NCBI GenBank assembly: GCA_002104985.1
Contig: MCGO01000158.1
Span: forward strand, 1 to 64,000
DNA: 64,000 nucleotides
From: Rhizoclosmatium globosum
Lineage: Eukaryota > Chytridiomycota > Chytridiomycetes > Chytridiales > Chytriomycetaceae
Direction of reading: 5' to 3'
Shown here piece after piece: positions 33,745 to 44,129 of this stretch (position 1 is the stretch's first letter; every line of letters begins with the position of its first letter). The notes under the pieces are model-generated. The model did no database searches, was not told the origin of the DNA, and was given only the letters and a program-made list of their open reading frames with translations. The position numbers and the translations under genes were made by a program.

Positions 33745-34916
33745 GCTGAAATACCGTGCAAGAAATACTCATCATCAATCCATACCCTTTCTTCCACAGC
33801 AGTCTCTTGCACTCTCCCTATTTATACCCAACTCTTGTAGAGTTGATTTCACAGTGGGAAGTAATCCAGCAGAAGTTGCACCAATTCCTTTTGGAAAACT
33901 CTTTTTCGAAGGCTAAGTATTGTCCGAATTAATCATTTGACGTATAAAAGTTCCAAAGTGGAATATGGTGGCCAAACAATCCACTTTAACGTGGTAAAGA
34001 TCGCCTGAATTAATTCACGTTTGGGAGTGTGGAAGGTGCTGCAATAATGGATGTAAATGTTTACTGATAAATGGATGATCACGCTATTATTTACGTGTGG
34101 GAAATAGAGCCCCTGAAATGTGACCGATATAAATTGACACATATTCCTACGTAGTAACATATCAAAATCATCAACTTGAACAAAATGGACAGAAACTTCG
34201 GTTGCCATGTTGGCACACCAAGTCACTCCTGTACCCATGTTGCGTCTGCAGCTGGTCAGATGCTGAGCTACGAGGTAATAGGTCACTTCTGTGTGATAAC
34301 AAATCCCCTTCCAATCCCAAAAGAGCCGCCATGTCCTCTGGCGCCACCAGTTCCAACGATATACATTACTGCACAGAAAAAATTCCATCGCGATGGGGCG
34401 GAATTACCGGAATCTATGATTGCAGCATTACTGGTTCGCAGTGGACATTATTTCAATCTCGTTTGTTTGCTGAACGCAAGAAAGCCCTCTGCAACAGGAT
34501 CCTGGAATCTCTGTGAAAATCTTTTGGTGCCCAGGAAGAAGCGGGTTGATGAAGTTCCAATAAGATTTCACGTTTACAACCAGAACCAACCGCGACAAAT
34601 ATGTTAAATACGGAAATCCTGGTGAAAATCGTGCGAATTCTGGAGAATACAATGGAGAAATCGTTTTGGATTCCTGAAGAAGATTTGGATTTGTATAGAG
34701 TAAATTTAACGTTTAAAAACTGGTACATATCAGAAAAGGCTGAATGGGTTAATGGTGGCGAAACCGTTACGGCAAAGGCGTGAAAGATCAACAAGAATTT
34801 CTTCAAGTTCGTGAGGTTGGAAGATGAGCTGATGGCCGCAGAATATGTTTATCAATAAATTACTCTCGCCGCCATCTATGTGTGGGAAAAGGAGATCTTG
34901 AAATAGGTGCCACACA
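33745..34916. other. gene-poor stretch with fragmentary coding-like pieces
   Basis: Overlapping frames of uncertain status. One plus-strand frame (34176-34607) contains NPLP...APPVPTIYIT, matching a fragment near 55.2 kb. Short similar segments (TGTTTA..ATAAAT..GTGTGGGAAA) occur near 34055-34120 and 34845-34905. I cannot support a complete gene. Confidence 0.3.
34601..34783 (+). CDS. small F-box-like open frame, doubtful
   Basis: 60 codons starting at an ATG. LNTEILVKIVRILE followed by DLYRVNLTFKNWY resembles the first half of an F-box (LPxEILxxIxxxL...DLxxxxLVCxxW). There is no continuation downstream. It could be a truncated gene or chance. Confidence 0.25.
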   Translation: MLNTEILVKIVRILENTMEKSFWIPEEDLDLYRVNLTFKNWYISEKAEWVNGGETVTAKA

Positions 34917-35066
34917 GCACCAAGAACAGTATTATGCACCAATAAAGATAATTTGAGGTAGATCCAAGAGATTACATTTCCTGATTCGTTTGACAGAGAC
35001 AGCAAATCCGCGTTCCAGATCTCTGTCCACTCGAGGTTGAAATCTGGTTGCCTCCGTATGCACAAA
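34917..35066 (-). pseudogene. 3' fragment copy of aspartate-semialdehyde dehydrogenase
   Basis: About 150 bp nearly duplicates 35192-35328, the codons for the C-terminal part of the neighbouring enzyme (VHTEAN...DRDLERGFAVSV...HNTILGA). Both copies end their similarity at GTATGCACAA. The fragment carries indels and no start, so it is a dead partial duplication 60 bp beyond the gene's stop. Confidence 0.8.
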
Positions 35067-35126
35067 ACAATAAATTGAAAGAGCATGGATTGAACTATAA
35101 GTTTATTAAACTGCATCAGACACAAA

Positions 35127-36274
35127 TCAGAAAAGTCCCTTGGCATGCGCAATTTCGGCATTGAGAACAGAAGAACCGGCAGCACCAAGAATAGTATTGT
35201 GCACCAACAAAGTAAACTTGAGATCCAAGAGATTACATTTCCTGATTCTTCCGACCGAGACAGCAAATCCACGTTCCAGATCTCTGTCCACTCGAGGTTG
35301 AGGTCTGTTTGCCTCCGTATGCACAATAATAGAACGCGAAGGAGCCGAAGGACACTTCAAAGATTGAGCTTCGGTAGAGTATGATTCAAGACACTGAATA
35401 ATATCCTCTACAGATGGTTTCTCTGCAGCCTTGAATTGCAGTGACACATGCATCGTGTGGCCATCAATGATGGGGACACGGGTACAGGTAGCAGAAATAC
35501 GAAGCGTGTCGTCCAAGACAAACTTGTCACCGACAAACCCGGGTCCGAGAATCTTGCGAGGCTCGATTTCCATTTTTTCTTCTTCGCCGGAGATGAAGGG
35601 GACAATGTTTTCGAGAATGTCGAGGGAGGGGACGCCTGGGTAACCTGCACCTGAGATTGCTTGTTGGGTGGTGACGTGCAGTTGTGCAATTGGACCGAAT
35701 CTGAGAAGAAAGAAGGTTTGTTTTTTAGATTGTGAAGAAGGGATAGATAGAGTGTGGATGGGGGTGGTTGAATTATTGATGACATCACTCGCTTATCTTT
35801 TGAGGGGGTGATAACGTACTTGTCGATCAGAGCCTTCAAGGGAACGACAAGACCGGTGGTAGAGCAGTTTGCGTTTGTAATAATAAAGCCTTTCCCAGTG
35901 TTGAAGTTCTTGAGGGCGTCCAAGTGATGTGGGTTCGCCGTAGGAACCACCAAGGGCACCCTGTGATCCATTCTAAAGTTCTTTGCATTTGACAGCACGT
36001 GGATTCCAGCGTCCGCCATTGCCTGTTCAATCTCGCCGGCCACCGAGGCATCCAAGGCCGAGAAGACGACTTTGCAGTTTCCAAAGTGGACTGGGTCGCA
36101 CGCAACAATCGTCAAACCAGTCGCGGCGTTCGTCTTTCCGGCGCTGCGCTCGGACGCCCCAACCGCCACGACCCGGAACTGCGAGTGAACACTGAGAAGC
36201 TGCGCAAATCGCTGCCCGACGGTGCCCGTGATCCCGAGAATCCCAACGGGGATGCGCGAATCTGATGTGCTCAT
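35127..36274 (-). CDS. HOM2: aspartate-semialdehyde dehydrogenase
   Basis: Reduces aspartyl phosphate with NADPH to aspartate semialdehyde, the second step towards threonine, methionine and isoleucine. The start at 36274 gives PVGILGITGTVGQRFAQLLS with the NADP loop. Then follow GASERSAGK, VVFSALDASVAGEIEQAM, VLSNAKNFRMDHRVPLVVPT, ITNANCSTTGLVVPLKALID with the catalytic Cys, an intron (GTACGT to an AG acceptor), FGPIAQLHVTTQQAISGAGY, ISGEEEKMEIEPRKILG, VPIIDGHTMHVSLQF and a C-terminus ending KGLF. This is the fungal type. Odd: between SAGK and ACDPVHF about 15-20 residues found in other fungal enzymes (a W-K-Q-T region) are missing without a frame break. Confidence 0.9.
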
Positions 36275-36451
36275 TTTTAGATCAAGTTTTTTTGAAGTTT
36301 AAAGTTGCGATTGGCCCCTCTCCTTTTATTCCTTGTGAATCATCAAACTAACTAACGCAGGTCTAACTCAAAACTCAAAACAAATTGGAAACAGATAGCC
36401 ACCCCCGACACGGTAATAGTAGTAGTTACAACAGACAACTAAGTGAACATT

Positions 36452-37088
36452 TTACAAGTTCAACTTGGTTCTGCGCCAGTTTCTGCGCTTGGCGTTGTAT
36501 CTATCATGGAGAAGTTGGTTAGATGAACAGTTCTTCGGAAGTGTTTGTAGAGAGTCCAAGCATCCATTCCATCCTTCACTCATACAATCTCAAATCGTTT
36601 GTGGAATGTGAGATTGAGAAGCCATCGCCTGTCCATCAGAGTGTGCAAAGGTCCTCCTTCTACTTAATGACTGATGTCTGCGTCCTCATCCACTCCTCCT
36701 CCTCCTCCTCCGATACAAGATATGTGCATAAACCGAATATGTACCTGATGGTGGTGTCAGTCTTGAAACGGAACCAGTTTGGAATTGGACGGTTCTGCTT
36801 CTGGGCCTTTCCGAGTTTGCGCTTGATCAAGAAGGACTTGTTGGAAGGCTGTGTTTGAATGAGAGAGTTAGAAACTCTTGTTTGATTGATTGATGATTGA
36901 TGAAGTGCGAGAGGTTGTCGATGGTTCTTTCTTGGTTTGTGCTGTTGCTTTGAAGTGTCGCCCTCGCCTCTCTCGCCCTGAATCAAGCCTCTTTGCCGAC
37001 CTCCTTTCGAATCGGAGCTTCTTTGACGCCGTCGCTTAAGGCGTCCCTCTTAGTTATCACGTCAGCTGTCGAGTGTCACAGAAGACAT
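36452..37088 (-). CDS. RPL39: 60S ribosomal protein eL39
   Basis: The tiny basic ribosomal protein lining the exit tunnel. Exon 1 (37080-37088) would be ATGTCTTCT (Met-Ser-Ser) followed by donor GTGACA. Exon 2 (acceptor ACACAG) gives [20 protein letters not shown] and [15 protein letters not shown]. After a second intron (GTACAT to GATAG) the last exon gives [15 protein letters not shown]. The product is about 53 residues, against 51 in yeast and man. The three-codon first exon is inferred because no other ATG lies upstream; human eL39 also starts Met-Ser-Ser. The rest is beyond doubt. Confidence 0.88.
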
Positions 37089-37883
37089 CCTCCCTCCAAA
37101 ACAACACCCTCTCCCCCCATCCCTGCTGACTCCCAATCCCTCAAACGACCACTCCGACACTATTAAATAACGACAACTGATGCGGCTGTTCGGTCTGATG
37201 GCTGCTGACGTGATGATGGATAGTTGGATGTGTGAGGCAGGGACATGGGTCCTAACCATTTTTGAATTTTTCGATCAACACTCGTCACACAAACAACTCT
37301 TTTGCAAACCAGAGCCAGCATAAGTATGTTGGGATAGAGAGGCAGTGCTCCGCACGACTAAGCTTCAATGGAGTACTCAACAATCTATCAGTCCTTTTAG
37401 TAGCACCTTGTCCTCTCAGCTTTGAGCAATGTTGATTCTCCAGTTGGAACTTTAACCCAATGAACGCCAATCCTCATTCCGTCATTAAGCGGAATTTATT
37501 TGAATGAGTAGCGAATCATCTGTAAAATGAATTCGAATATTTTACAGTATTAACCAAATATTCTGTGATTTAAAGTGGCTCAAAGTAACAGGAAGGAACA
37601 AGAACAGCAATCACAGACTTAGGAGGCATATGCATTTGTTATAATTCGTTTTCATCCAAATATGCGAAATTGAAGGCTTCCTGTTGAACTTCACGGCGGA
37701 ACGCAGCAACACTACTACTTTCTGCTCAACCATAGTCAGTTCAAATCGGCGTCGTATTAACATGTAAGAATTATAAAACACGAAGTTGGCGTGAAAAGAT
37801 GCCAGATCACGTCAATCACAAAACCCCTCCCAACTGATCTTTCACCAAACACAACATGCTCTGCATCAAACAATACAATAACG
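37089..37883. other. intergenic, no gene seen
   Basis: No convincing reading frame, tRNA or repeat lies between eL39 and the second tRNA-Leu. Confidence 0.45.
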
Positions 37884-37965
37884 TGAGCAGAGTGGGATTT
37901 GAACCCACGCGTGTTGCCACACTAGCACCTGAAGCTAGCGCCTTAGACCGCTCGGCCATCTGCCC
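37884..37965 (-). tRNA. tRNA-Leu (anticodon CAG), copy 2
   Basis: The gene body is identical to copy 1 at 30084-30165, with the same loop TTCAGGT and variable arm. The flanks differ beyond a few bases. Confidence 0.95.
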
Positions 37966-38263
37966 TGTTAGCCGGCGAATCAATAAGGAAAAGACCTAAT
38001 ATTTTTCCGTATTATTCACATTTTCCTTAGTCATTGAAATTTGGGAGTTTATATCAGTAAACTCTCGCAGAACCAGTATAAACTTTCGTAGACTCACTGG
38101 TCAAGCTTGCTCGTTAATTTCTCCTTTTCTGAAGATTATTTTACGCAATCCAAACACGAAATGCTTATACGTTTACTGAAATAATGTGAAATCGTTTGGC
38201 TTTTTGTGTCCGCCACAGAATCCAAGTTCGAATTACGCATGCCCAATTAAAACATCAATCAAA

Positions 38264-39593
38264 ATGGTTCAACGTGAGTTGAGCTATATAGCCCGTTCTA
38301 GCCTGACTACACAGGCTCTTACTAACTAATCTTGCCGCAGATCTTTCCTCTGGCTCAGTCAATGACCTCCTCCAAGCATTTGGTAAGTCTCGTCCAATAG
38401 TCCACATCCAATAAACTAACCTTGTTCCAGTATCATTGATCCCGCAAACAAAAGAGAATGCCCACATTCCTCAAGAGTATGAGCAGCAGGTTTGTCGGTG
38501 CTTATGTGGTGTTGTCAATCAAACTCAACAGTGTCTCCCCCAAGGTCCAATTGACGGCTGAGCTTAAGGCAGCACACGACGCCCGCCTCACAGAACTCAA
38601 GCAAGCTACCAAAGCCGCTCAAATTGAAGTTAACGTGAATGGGGGCAACTTTTTCCAAAAGAGCAAGAACGTATGTTAACGCCTTCCTATACTTATCCCA
38701 CCTTACTGAATTGTTTCACTTAAATGATGTAGGAGCAACGAAAACTAATCCTACAACAAGCAGAAACTCTCGAACTCGAAACCAAAGCCGCCCAAGAATC
38801 CGTCATGGCCGAAACACAAGCACAGCTCGAAATCCTCGCCGCAAAAGCCGAAAGCCTCACAAGAACCCGCGCGGAACTCACGAACCTGTTCTCCAAGATT
38901 CTTCTACTCAACCCGAATCCTGAAGAAACATACGCCACCAATCTCCTCACCCGCGCCGTCACTCAGTTCTACAAAGACCACATCAACGCCCAAAATATGG
39001 ACGTTGCCATGCGTCACATCACCCGTGGACTTCGTCTCATCCTCGCGGAAAAGGGCACAGACTATGAAGTAACACTGGTTGGTGCACAAGCCATGGACCG
39101 CGGGAAATACGAAGATATTTCGTTCGGATTGTATTTCATGGGACTCGCGCAGTCGGCGTGGCCTCGACTGCGTAAACTAGATGTTCCAAAGCAGTTGGAA
39201 GAGTATTTCGGGTACAGGTCTGCTGTCACGAGGCTTTTACGCGACGCAAAGACGTTCTTGGTGACGGATCAGCAAGGGTTGTATGAACGCTTGAATCGGA
39301 GTTATGCTGCTGTGATTCAGTTTTCTGCGAATTTGGAGAGTGTGAGGCATGCTGCGTTGAATGAGATGTTGATTGGTGTTGGTATGGGAGATCATGTTGT
39401 TAGTGTTCTTGATTTCGCCGCTTTGTTTCGAAGGGATATTGTCCGTGTTGAGAAGTGGGCGAATTTGAAAGAAGAAGCTGACTCAGAGGAAGAAATTGGA
39501 AAGGCTGTCGGGTTATTCTATCTTGATTTAGATGTAGGATCACGTATGGAATTGTTGACTATTGAGCCCCCTGCGTATGATAGAGGGTTTTAA
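38264..39593 (+). CDS. family X copy 2, intact coiled-coil/helical protein
   Basis: Unrecognised family, about 365 residues. Five exons read cleanly: MVQH (start 38264), LSSGSVNDLLQAF, VSLIPQTKENAHIPQEYEQQ, then LTAELKAAHDARLTELKQAT with FFQKSKN, and a long last exon. The last exon begins EQRKLILQQAETLELETKAA, a predicted coiled coil, and continues to LFSKILLLNPNPEETYATNL, ISFGLYFMGLAQSAWPRLRK, LYERLNRSYAAVIQFSANLE and EEIGKAVGLFYLDLDVG. There is no signal peptide or transmembrane segment. The coiled coil followed by a helical bundle recalls BAR-like or scaffold proteins, but no diagnostic motif is seen. Copy 3 follows about 320 bp downstream with the same exon plan. Confidence 0.7.
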
Positions 39594-39914
39594 GTTCAAT
39601 AGAAGTAAGGCAGAGAATAGTAAAGCATTAAATATTAAACTATTTCTAGTGTCCTTATGCAGACGAAAACACGAAACCAAAATAAAAGTTTCTTACGCCA
39701 CAATAAGTCTGGTAATTGATTACTGGGCTTGAGATTTTTGATTAGTCTCAGGCATAGCGATGCTTATTCACATTGATTTCTTCTATTCAAAGTAAATCAG
39801 AAAGGAGGTTATTGCGAAGGGGCTGAAGCCACCCAACCGCAGTTTGCAACGCCACGAAATTTCCCTCCAATTTTTAAGCAGCAGTCAATCAAGCGTGAGA
39901 GAACCGAAACTGAA

Positions 39915-41542
39915 ATGCCAGGAAGTGAGTGCTGAGCTGTCAGCAGTTCCACTGTGTTGTAACTTACCAGCAGGCCCGACAGATCAACTAGCCAGCCCAA
40001 TCAAAGACCATTTGGAAGCGTTTGGTAATCTTATCAACATCGCCTTACATCATCAAGCTGAGCAGCCATCACAGTCTCCTTGATCCCTCTCGCCAAAGAC
40101 AATGCAAGCATTCCAAAAGAGCTTGAACAACAGGTTTGTGACGATGGCAGTAAGGGCGTAGTGATTGATGTATCTGCGGTTAGATTCAATTAATAAACGA
40201 GCTCAAAGTTGCACACGAAGCTCGACTTGTGGAGCTCAAGGCAGCCACCAAAGCTGCACAGGTAGACATTAACATGAATCAAGGGAAGCTCTTTCAAAAG
40301 AGTAAAAACGTGAGCGGCTGAGATTTCCCCAAAGCCCCCATTATCAACATATTACTAATCAAGAAACCAAACAATAAGGAAGAACGAAAGCTAGTTCTCG
40401 AACAAGCCGAAATCCTGGAACGCGAAACTATAATCGCTCAAGAATCTGTCCTAGTCGAAACACAATCTCGCCTTGACACCCTCAAGCTGAAAGCTTCATC
40501 TTTTGCCTCAACCCGTGCAGAACTAACGAACATATTCTCCAAAATTCTTCTCCTTAGCCCAAAGCCTGATGAAACATACGCCTCGAACCTTCTGACTGTT
40601 AGGACGGGCGACTTGTGTGGCAGGCACTGGAAGTGTTCGTTGTGAAAAAGCGAAGAACGGGATCACGTGTGCAATCCACGGACGGACGGGAGTGGTCGGA
40701 AGCGTGGTTCCGTTCAGTCCCGGTCCGGAATCTCCACGCAACCCCGTCACGCTCACCTTGATGTCGCTTATCACACTTCCAACTACGTACCTCCTGCTTG
40801 GGTAAGTTAGTCGGTTCTGTAGTGGAATGGTGAGGGAGTGGGTGCGGACTAACCTGTCGACACATCACTCGGAGAAGACTTCTCCGTCGTAACACTGACT
40901 CGTGCTGTTGCCCAGTTTTACAAAGACCATTTAAATGCACAAAATATGGATGTAGCAATGCGCCACGTTCACCGCGGAATTCAACTGTTACAAAAAGAAA
41001 AGGGAACGGAATACGAATTCACCATGGTCGGTACACAAGCTGTTGAGCGTGGACGATACGATGACGTATCTTTCGGATTGTATTTTATGGGACTTGCGCA
41101 AAGTGCGTGGCCGCGTCTTCGTAAATTGGGAGTCCCAACTGTGTTAGAGCAACATTATGGGTATAAAGCTGTTGTTCAGGCGATGCTTAGAAGTGCACAA
41201 GGGTATTTGGTTCAAGAGCGGAATGGATTGTACGAGTGCTTGAATCGGAGTTATGCTGCTGTGATTCAGTTTTCTGCGAACTTGGAGAGTGTGAGACACG
41301 CTGTGTTGAATGAGCTTTTGATTGGTGCTGGGATGGAAGACTATGCTTTGAGTATTCAAGATTTTGCGACACTGTTCGCAAGGGATGTTGAATGCATAGA
41401 AAAGTGGGCAAACTTAAAAGAAGAGGCAGACTCTGAGGAAGATATTGGGAAGGCGGTTGGGCTGTTTTATCTCGATTTAGATGTAGGATTCCGTTTGGAG
41501 TTGTTGACTATTGAACCTCCTGCCTATAGCCATGAGTTTTGA
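39915..41542 (+). pseudogene. family X copy 3, interrupted by a ~298-bp insertion
   Basis: Tandem duplicate of copy 2 with conserved exon structure: MPGSP (start 39915, donor GTGAGT), TDQLASPIKDHLEAF, VSLIPLAKDNASIPKELEQQ, LKVAHEARLVELKAATKAAQ with LFQKSKN, and EERKLVLEQAEILERETI. In the last exon NLLT is cut at 40597 by an insertion ending at 40894. With the insert and one 5-bp duplicate removed, the frame resumes NLLTRAVAQFYKDHLNAQNM without loss and runs intact to 41542. The break is therefore recent. Unless the insert is spliced out, the protein would be truncated after about 170 residues. Confidence 0.8.
40597..40894. mobile_element. probable solo LTR inside family X copy 3
   Basis: 298-bp insertion that begins TGTTAGGACGG and ends CCGTCGTAACA, i.e. 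TG...CA with imperfect inverted termini. It is flanked by the direct repeat CTGAC (40592-40596 and 40895-40899). Size, TG/CA ends and a 5-bp target duplication fit a solo LTR left by recombination of an LTR retrotransposon. It has no coding capacity. A non-autonomous DNA element is the alternative, but a 5-bp duplication with TG...CA ends favours an LTR. Confidence 0.75.
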
Positions 41543-41877
41543 TTCTAATTTACTAAAAATGATTGCGAATAAAAGACATATATCAACAGCACTTATGCTG
41601 ACGGACCTAGCCAGCTCCGACAAAACAGCAGAACATGTAAACAATCTGTTATTGTGAGACATCACGCATTCTTTCACGCCAAGGAAAACCAAGCTTTAAT
41701 ACTACAATTTTTGAAAGTTGCTAGAGCGATTCCTTCTAATGTAAGTTGCTTAACTCTTTTGTTTTGAACATATTTAAGTTGTTTGTGGTGCACAAGGGAG
41801 ATTTGGTCTTGTCTTGATAAACGCACAGCTGTGAAACCTCATCATCCCCACACCAATACTCCAACAACGCCTAAAAC

Positions 41878-41924
41878 GTCACGGCCGTGAAAGGGCCGGA
41901 TCTTAACCACTAGACGATCTGGGA
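41878..41924 (-). pseudogene. 5' half of tRNA-Glu
   Basis: 47 bp identical to the 5' part of the tRNA-Glu at 29524-29595, from the acceptor strand through the anticodon stem (TCCCAGATCGTCTAGTGG onward). The T-arm and 3' acceptor are missing, so it cannot fold as a tRNA. Confidence 0.9.
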
Positions 41925-42407
41925 CGTGTTGAGTTTAACAGTCATTTTGCTCATGACACACTGAACGCCAAAGATAAATCGTCAGTCGGAGTCACCGCTT
42001 AGAAATGATCATGAATTAAATGAATTCAATATTTTGAAATAGGGATATTGTCGGTTAAGCAGCTTGGCTCAACAACAACCACAGACCTATCCATCCGGAT
42101 CACACCACGGAAAACACTTCTACCCGACGCGTTTTAAAAAATTTAATTTAGCACGAAAGAACTGGTTGAACGTGGAGAATGCTTTGGATCAAGGCTTCAA
42201 CTTCGACAATTTTGGGTTCAACCCAACTCGAATCTTTCCTCATTCTAAAAACAGCCATATACTGTTTGACTGTTTCCAAGCTGATGCACCAAGCCTGATT
42301 TGTTGAAGTGACGTGCATCACTGTTTCCTGTTTGTGAGCTTGTTTCCTGTTCGTGAGCTCACTTCTTCCTTTCTCAACTCACTCCGCCGCTGACATCACA
42401 AAACACG

Positions 42408-42489
42408 TGAGCAGAGTGGGATTTGAACCCACGAGTGTTACCACACTAGCACCTGAAGCTAGCGCCTTGGGCCGCTCGGCCATCTGCCC
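42408..42489 (-). tRNA. tRNA-Leu (anticodon CAG), copy 3, variant
   Basis: Same length and anticodon as copies 1 and 2, with substitutions in the D-loop (GGCCCAAGG instead of GGTCTAAGG) and in the variable arm. The A and B boxes are intact, so it may be functional. It shares about 30 bp of 3' flank (CCGCCGCTGACATCAC) with copy 1. Confidence 0.8.
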
Positions 42490-42829
42490 TACAATACGAC
42501 GAAGGCATTATGTTTTCTAATTCGCCTTATGTCGCCAAATCACCATACTAACATATTCCGTAACGTCTTTCAAATTTATGTTTCCGTAACCATTTACTGT
42601 TTGTACTGCCGATAGCTACACAACTGAAAGCACTTTTTATTTTATAAACCGACAACATAACATTACTGATAAATCTGACACACCGCAAACGACCTGCCAA
42701 TGGAAATTTCTTGATGCCAATTTGCAATTAAGGAAACTCAGTGTGGCATTTCTCGTGCACTTCCTCGACACAAATTGATTGGGTTATTGGTATGTCGTGT
42801 GTCGTCGGGCAATCCAATTCCAATCAAAA

Positions 42830-43429
42830 ATGAGATTCATTGTTTTCTATGTTAATTGCATGGTACTTAAAGTGATACAGCAAGAAAAGCAGAACAGAAT
42901 CATGTCTGAACTAATTGGAGACGCATCTGCAGGAATCATTACAGGAGTGGGCGTATTTTATGCTTATGCATTCCAGACAACAGCCCCTGGATTAACCGCC
43001 ACATATTCCGTCAAAACTCTCCCCAACCGAACGTCATGGGCTGAGTGCGCTACTGATTGTTTTCCATTAAACGATGAAGACCTAGAACTGGGTATTGGAA
43101 TGTTTTTCAAGTTTGATGGAAACAATGGGAATTGCTATTGCAAGAAACCTGCAGTTGCAGAATGCAATCTGAGTTTATTTATATTCTCAAAAACATGTCT
43201 GCAAAGTATTACATGTGTCGACTGGCCGTCACTGATGGATGACTCGTCAACAGTTGCAAGAGGAGTAGAATGGGAGGAATGCGTGCAACAGGCGGCGAAT
43301 TCTGGCACGTCTATGGCTGTGTATGAATCTTTGACCCGTGCTTGTTATCCCAAACATTTTAAGCCTCAAAGTGGAGCTTATGCATCGAGAGTATGGTCGG
43401 GTTATTCGACAACATGTCCAATTGGTTAA
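42830..43429 (+). CDS. Cys-rich repeat-pair protein 1, unknown
   Basis: Uninterrupted frame; the start may be 42830 (MRFIVFYVNCMVL, a short hydrophobic leader) or 42902 (MSELIGDASAG). Eight or more conserved Cys lie in a pattern shared with the next gene: WAECATDCFP, GIGMFFKFDGNNGNCYCKK, CNLSLFIFSKTCLQSITC, W-x-E-C-V-Q-Q, ACYPKHFKP and GYSTTCP. The even number of Cys and the aromatic/Gly-rich spacing suggest a disulphide-bonded extracellular or wall domain reminiscent of WSC/PAN modules; I cannot assign it to either. It is a tandem duplicate with the following gene. Confidence 0.55.
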   Translation: MRFIVFYVNCMVLKVIQQEKQNRIMSELIGDASAGIITGVGVFYAYAFQTTAPGLTATYSVKTLPNRTSWAECATDCFPLNDEDLELGIGMFFKFDGNNGNCYCKKPAVAECNLSLFIFSKTCLQSITCVDWPSLMDDSSTVARGVEWEECVQQAANSGTSMAVYESLTRACYPKHFKPQSGAYASRVWSGYSTTCPIG

Positions 43430-43518
43430 CTAATAAAAAAGAAACCTTGATTAGTTTGCCAATCAAAAACCGTCTGCATTGTGTTAGGTATCTGCTCAAG
43501 AACAGAAAAGCACGAACA

Positions 43519-44061
43519 ATGCCTAGCACACCATCCACAAGAATAGCAGACGCATCAGCAGGAATCTCAACAATCAATGGCACTGTTATGGCCCTAGCGT
43601 TCCAAACTGCGAATCCGTTCCCGCAAACCAATACTTATTGTGTTAGAACATTGACAAACCGCCAGACATGGATTCAATGCGCAACAGATTGCTTTCCATC
43701 AACAGACGCAGACCAACAAAAAGGCATTGGAATGTTTTTCACGTTTGATGGAAGCAACGGGAATTGTTATTGTAACAAACCAGGGGCAGCAACATGCAAC
43801 TTGAGTGTGGTGGTGTTTTCCAAGACGTGTCTTCGAAGTTTTAGTTGTACAGACTGGTGGCAATTGATGGATGAAACCGGAAAAACGCCCAGAGGAGTAG
43901 AGTTGGGGGATTGTGTGAAGCAGACGGCAAATTATGGAACGTCAATGGCAGTGTATGATGCATCTGGACGTAACTGTTACCCCAAGTTCTTTAAGCCACA
44001 GAATGAAGCGACTACATCAAAAATATTGTCGGGGTATTCTACAACGTGTCCATATAACTAG
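43519..44061 (+). CDS. Cys-rich repeat-pair protein 2, unknown
   Basis: Paralogue of the preceding gene, 89 bp after its stop. The start at 43519 gives MPSTPSTRIADASAGIST. It shares IQCATDCFP, GIGMFFTFDGSNGNCYCNK, CNLSVVVFSKTCLRSFSC, ELGDCVKQTANYGTSMAVYD, NCYPKFFKP and GYSTTCPYN. The frame extends upstream to 43393 without an obvious signal peptide, so either a leader exon is missed or secretion is unconventional. A hAT-like element inserted 68 bp past its stop. Confidence 0.55.
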   Translation: MPSTPSTRIADASAGISTINGTVMALAFQTANPFPQTNTYCVRTLTNRQTWIQCATDCFPSTDADQQKGIGMFFTFDGSNGNCYCNKPGAATCNLSVVVFSKTCLRSFSCTDWWQLMDETGKTPRGVELGDCVKQTANYGTSMAVYDASGRNCYPKFFKPQNEATTSKILSGYSTTCPYN

Positions 44062-44129
44062 TTTCGCCTTCCTTCTTTCATTAATTTATTTGGAATTCAA
44101 TTTGACTGCGTCTGCACCACTGTTGTACC

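Noticed and set aside
40617..40805. Open frame inside the insertion in family X copy 3
   Set aside because: It lies wholly inside a 298-bp element with LTR-like ends; too short and featureless to be coding.
40597..40894. Insertion as a MITE (DNA transposon)
   Set aside because: TG...CA ends and a 5-bp duplication fit an LTR better; no known DNA transposon group fits both as well.
42064..42306. Plus-strand frame of 80 codons (AQQQPQTYPSGSHHG)
   Set aside because: There is no ATG start, low-complexity composition and no relative; probably chance.
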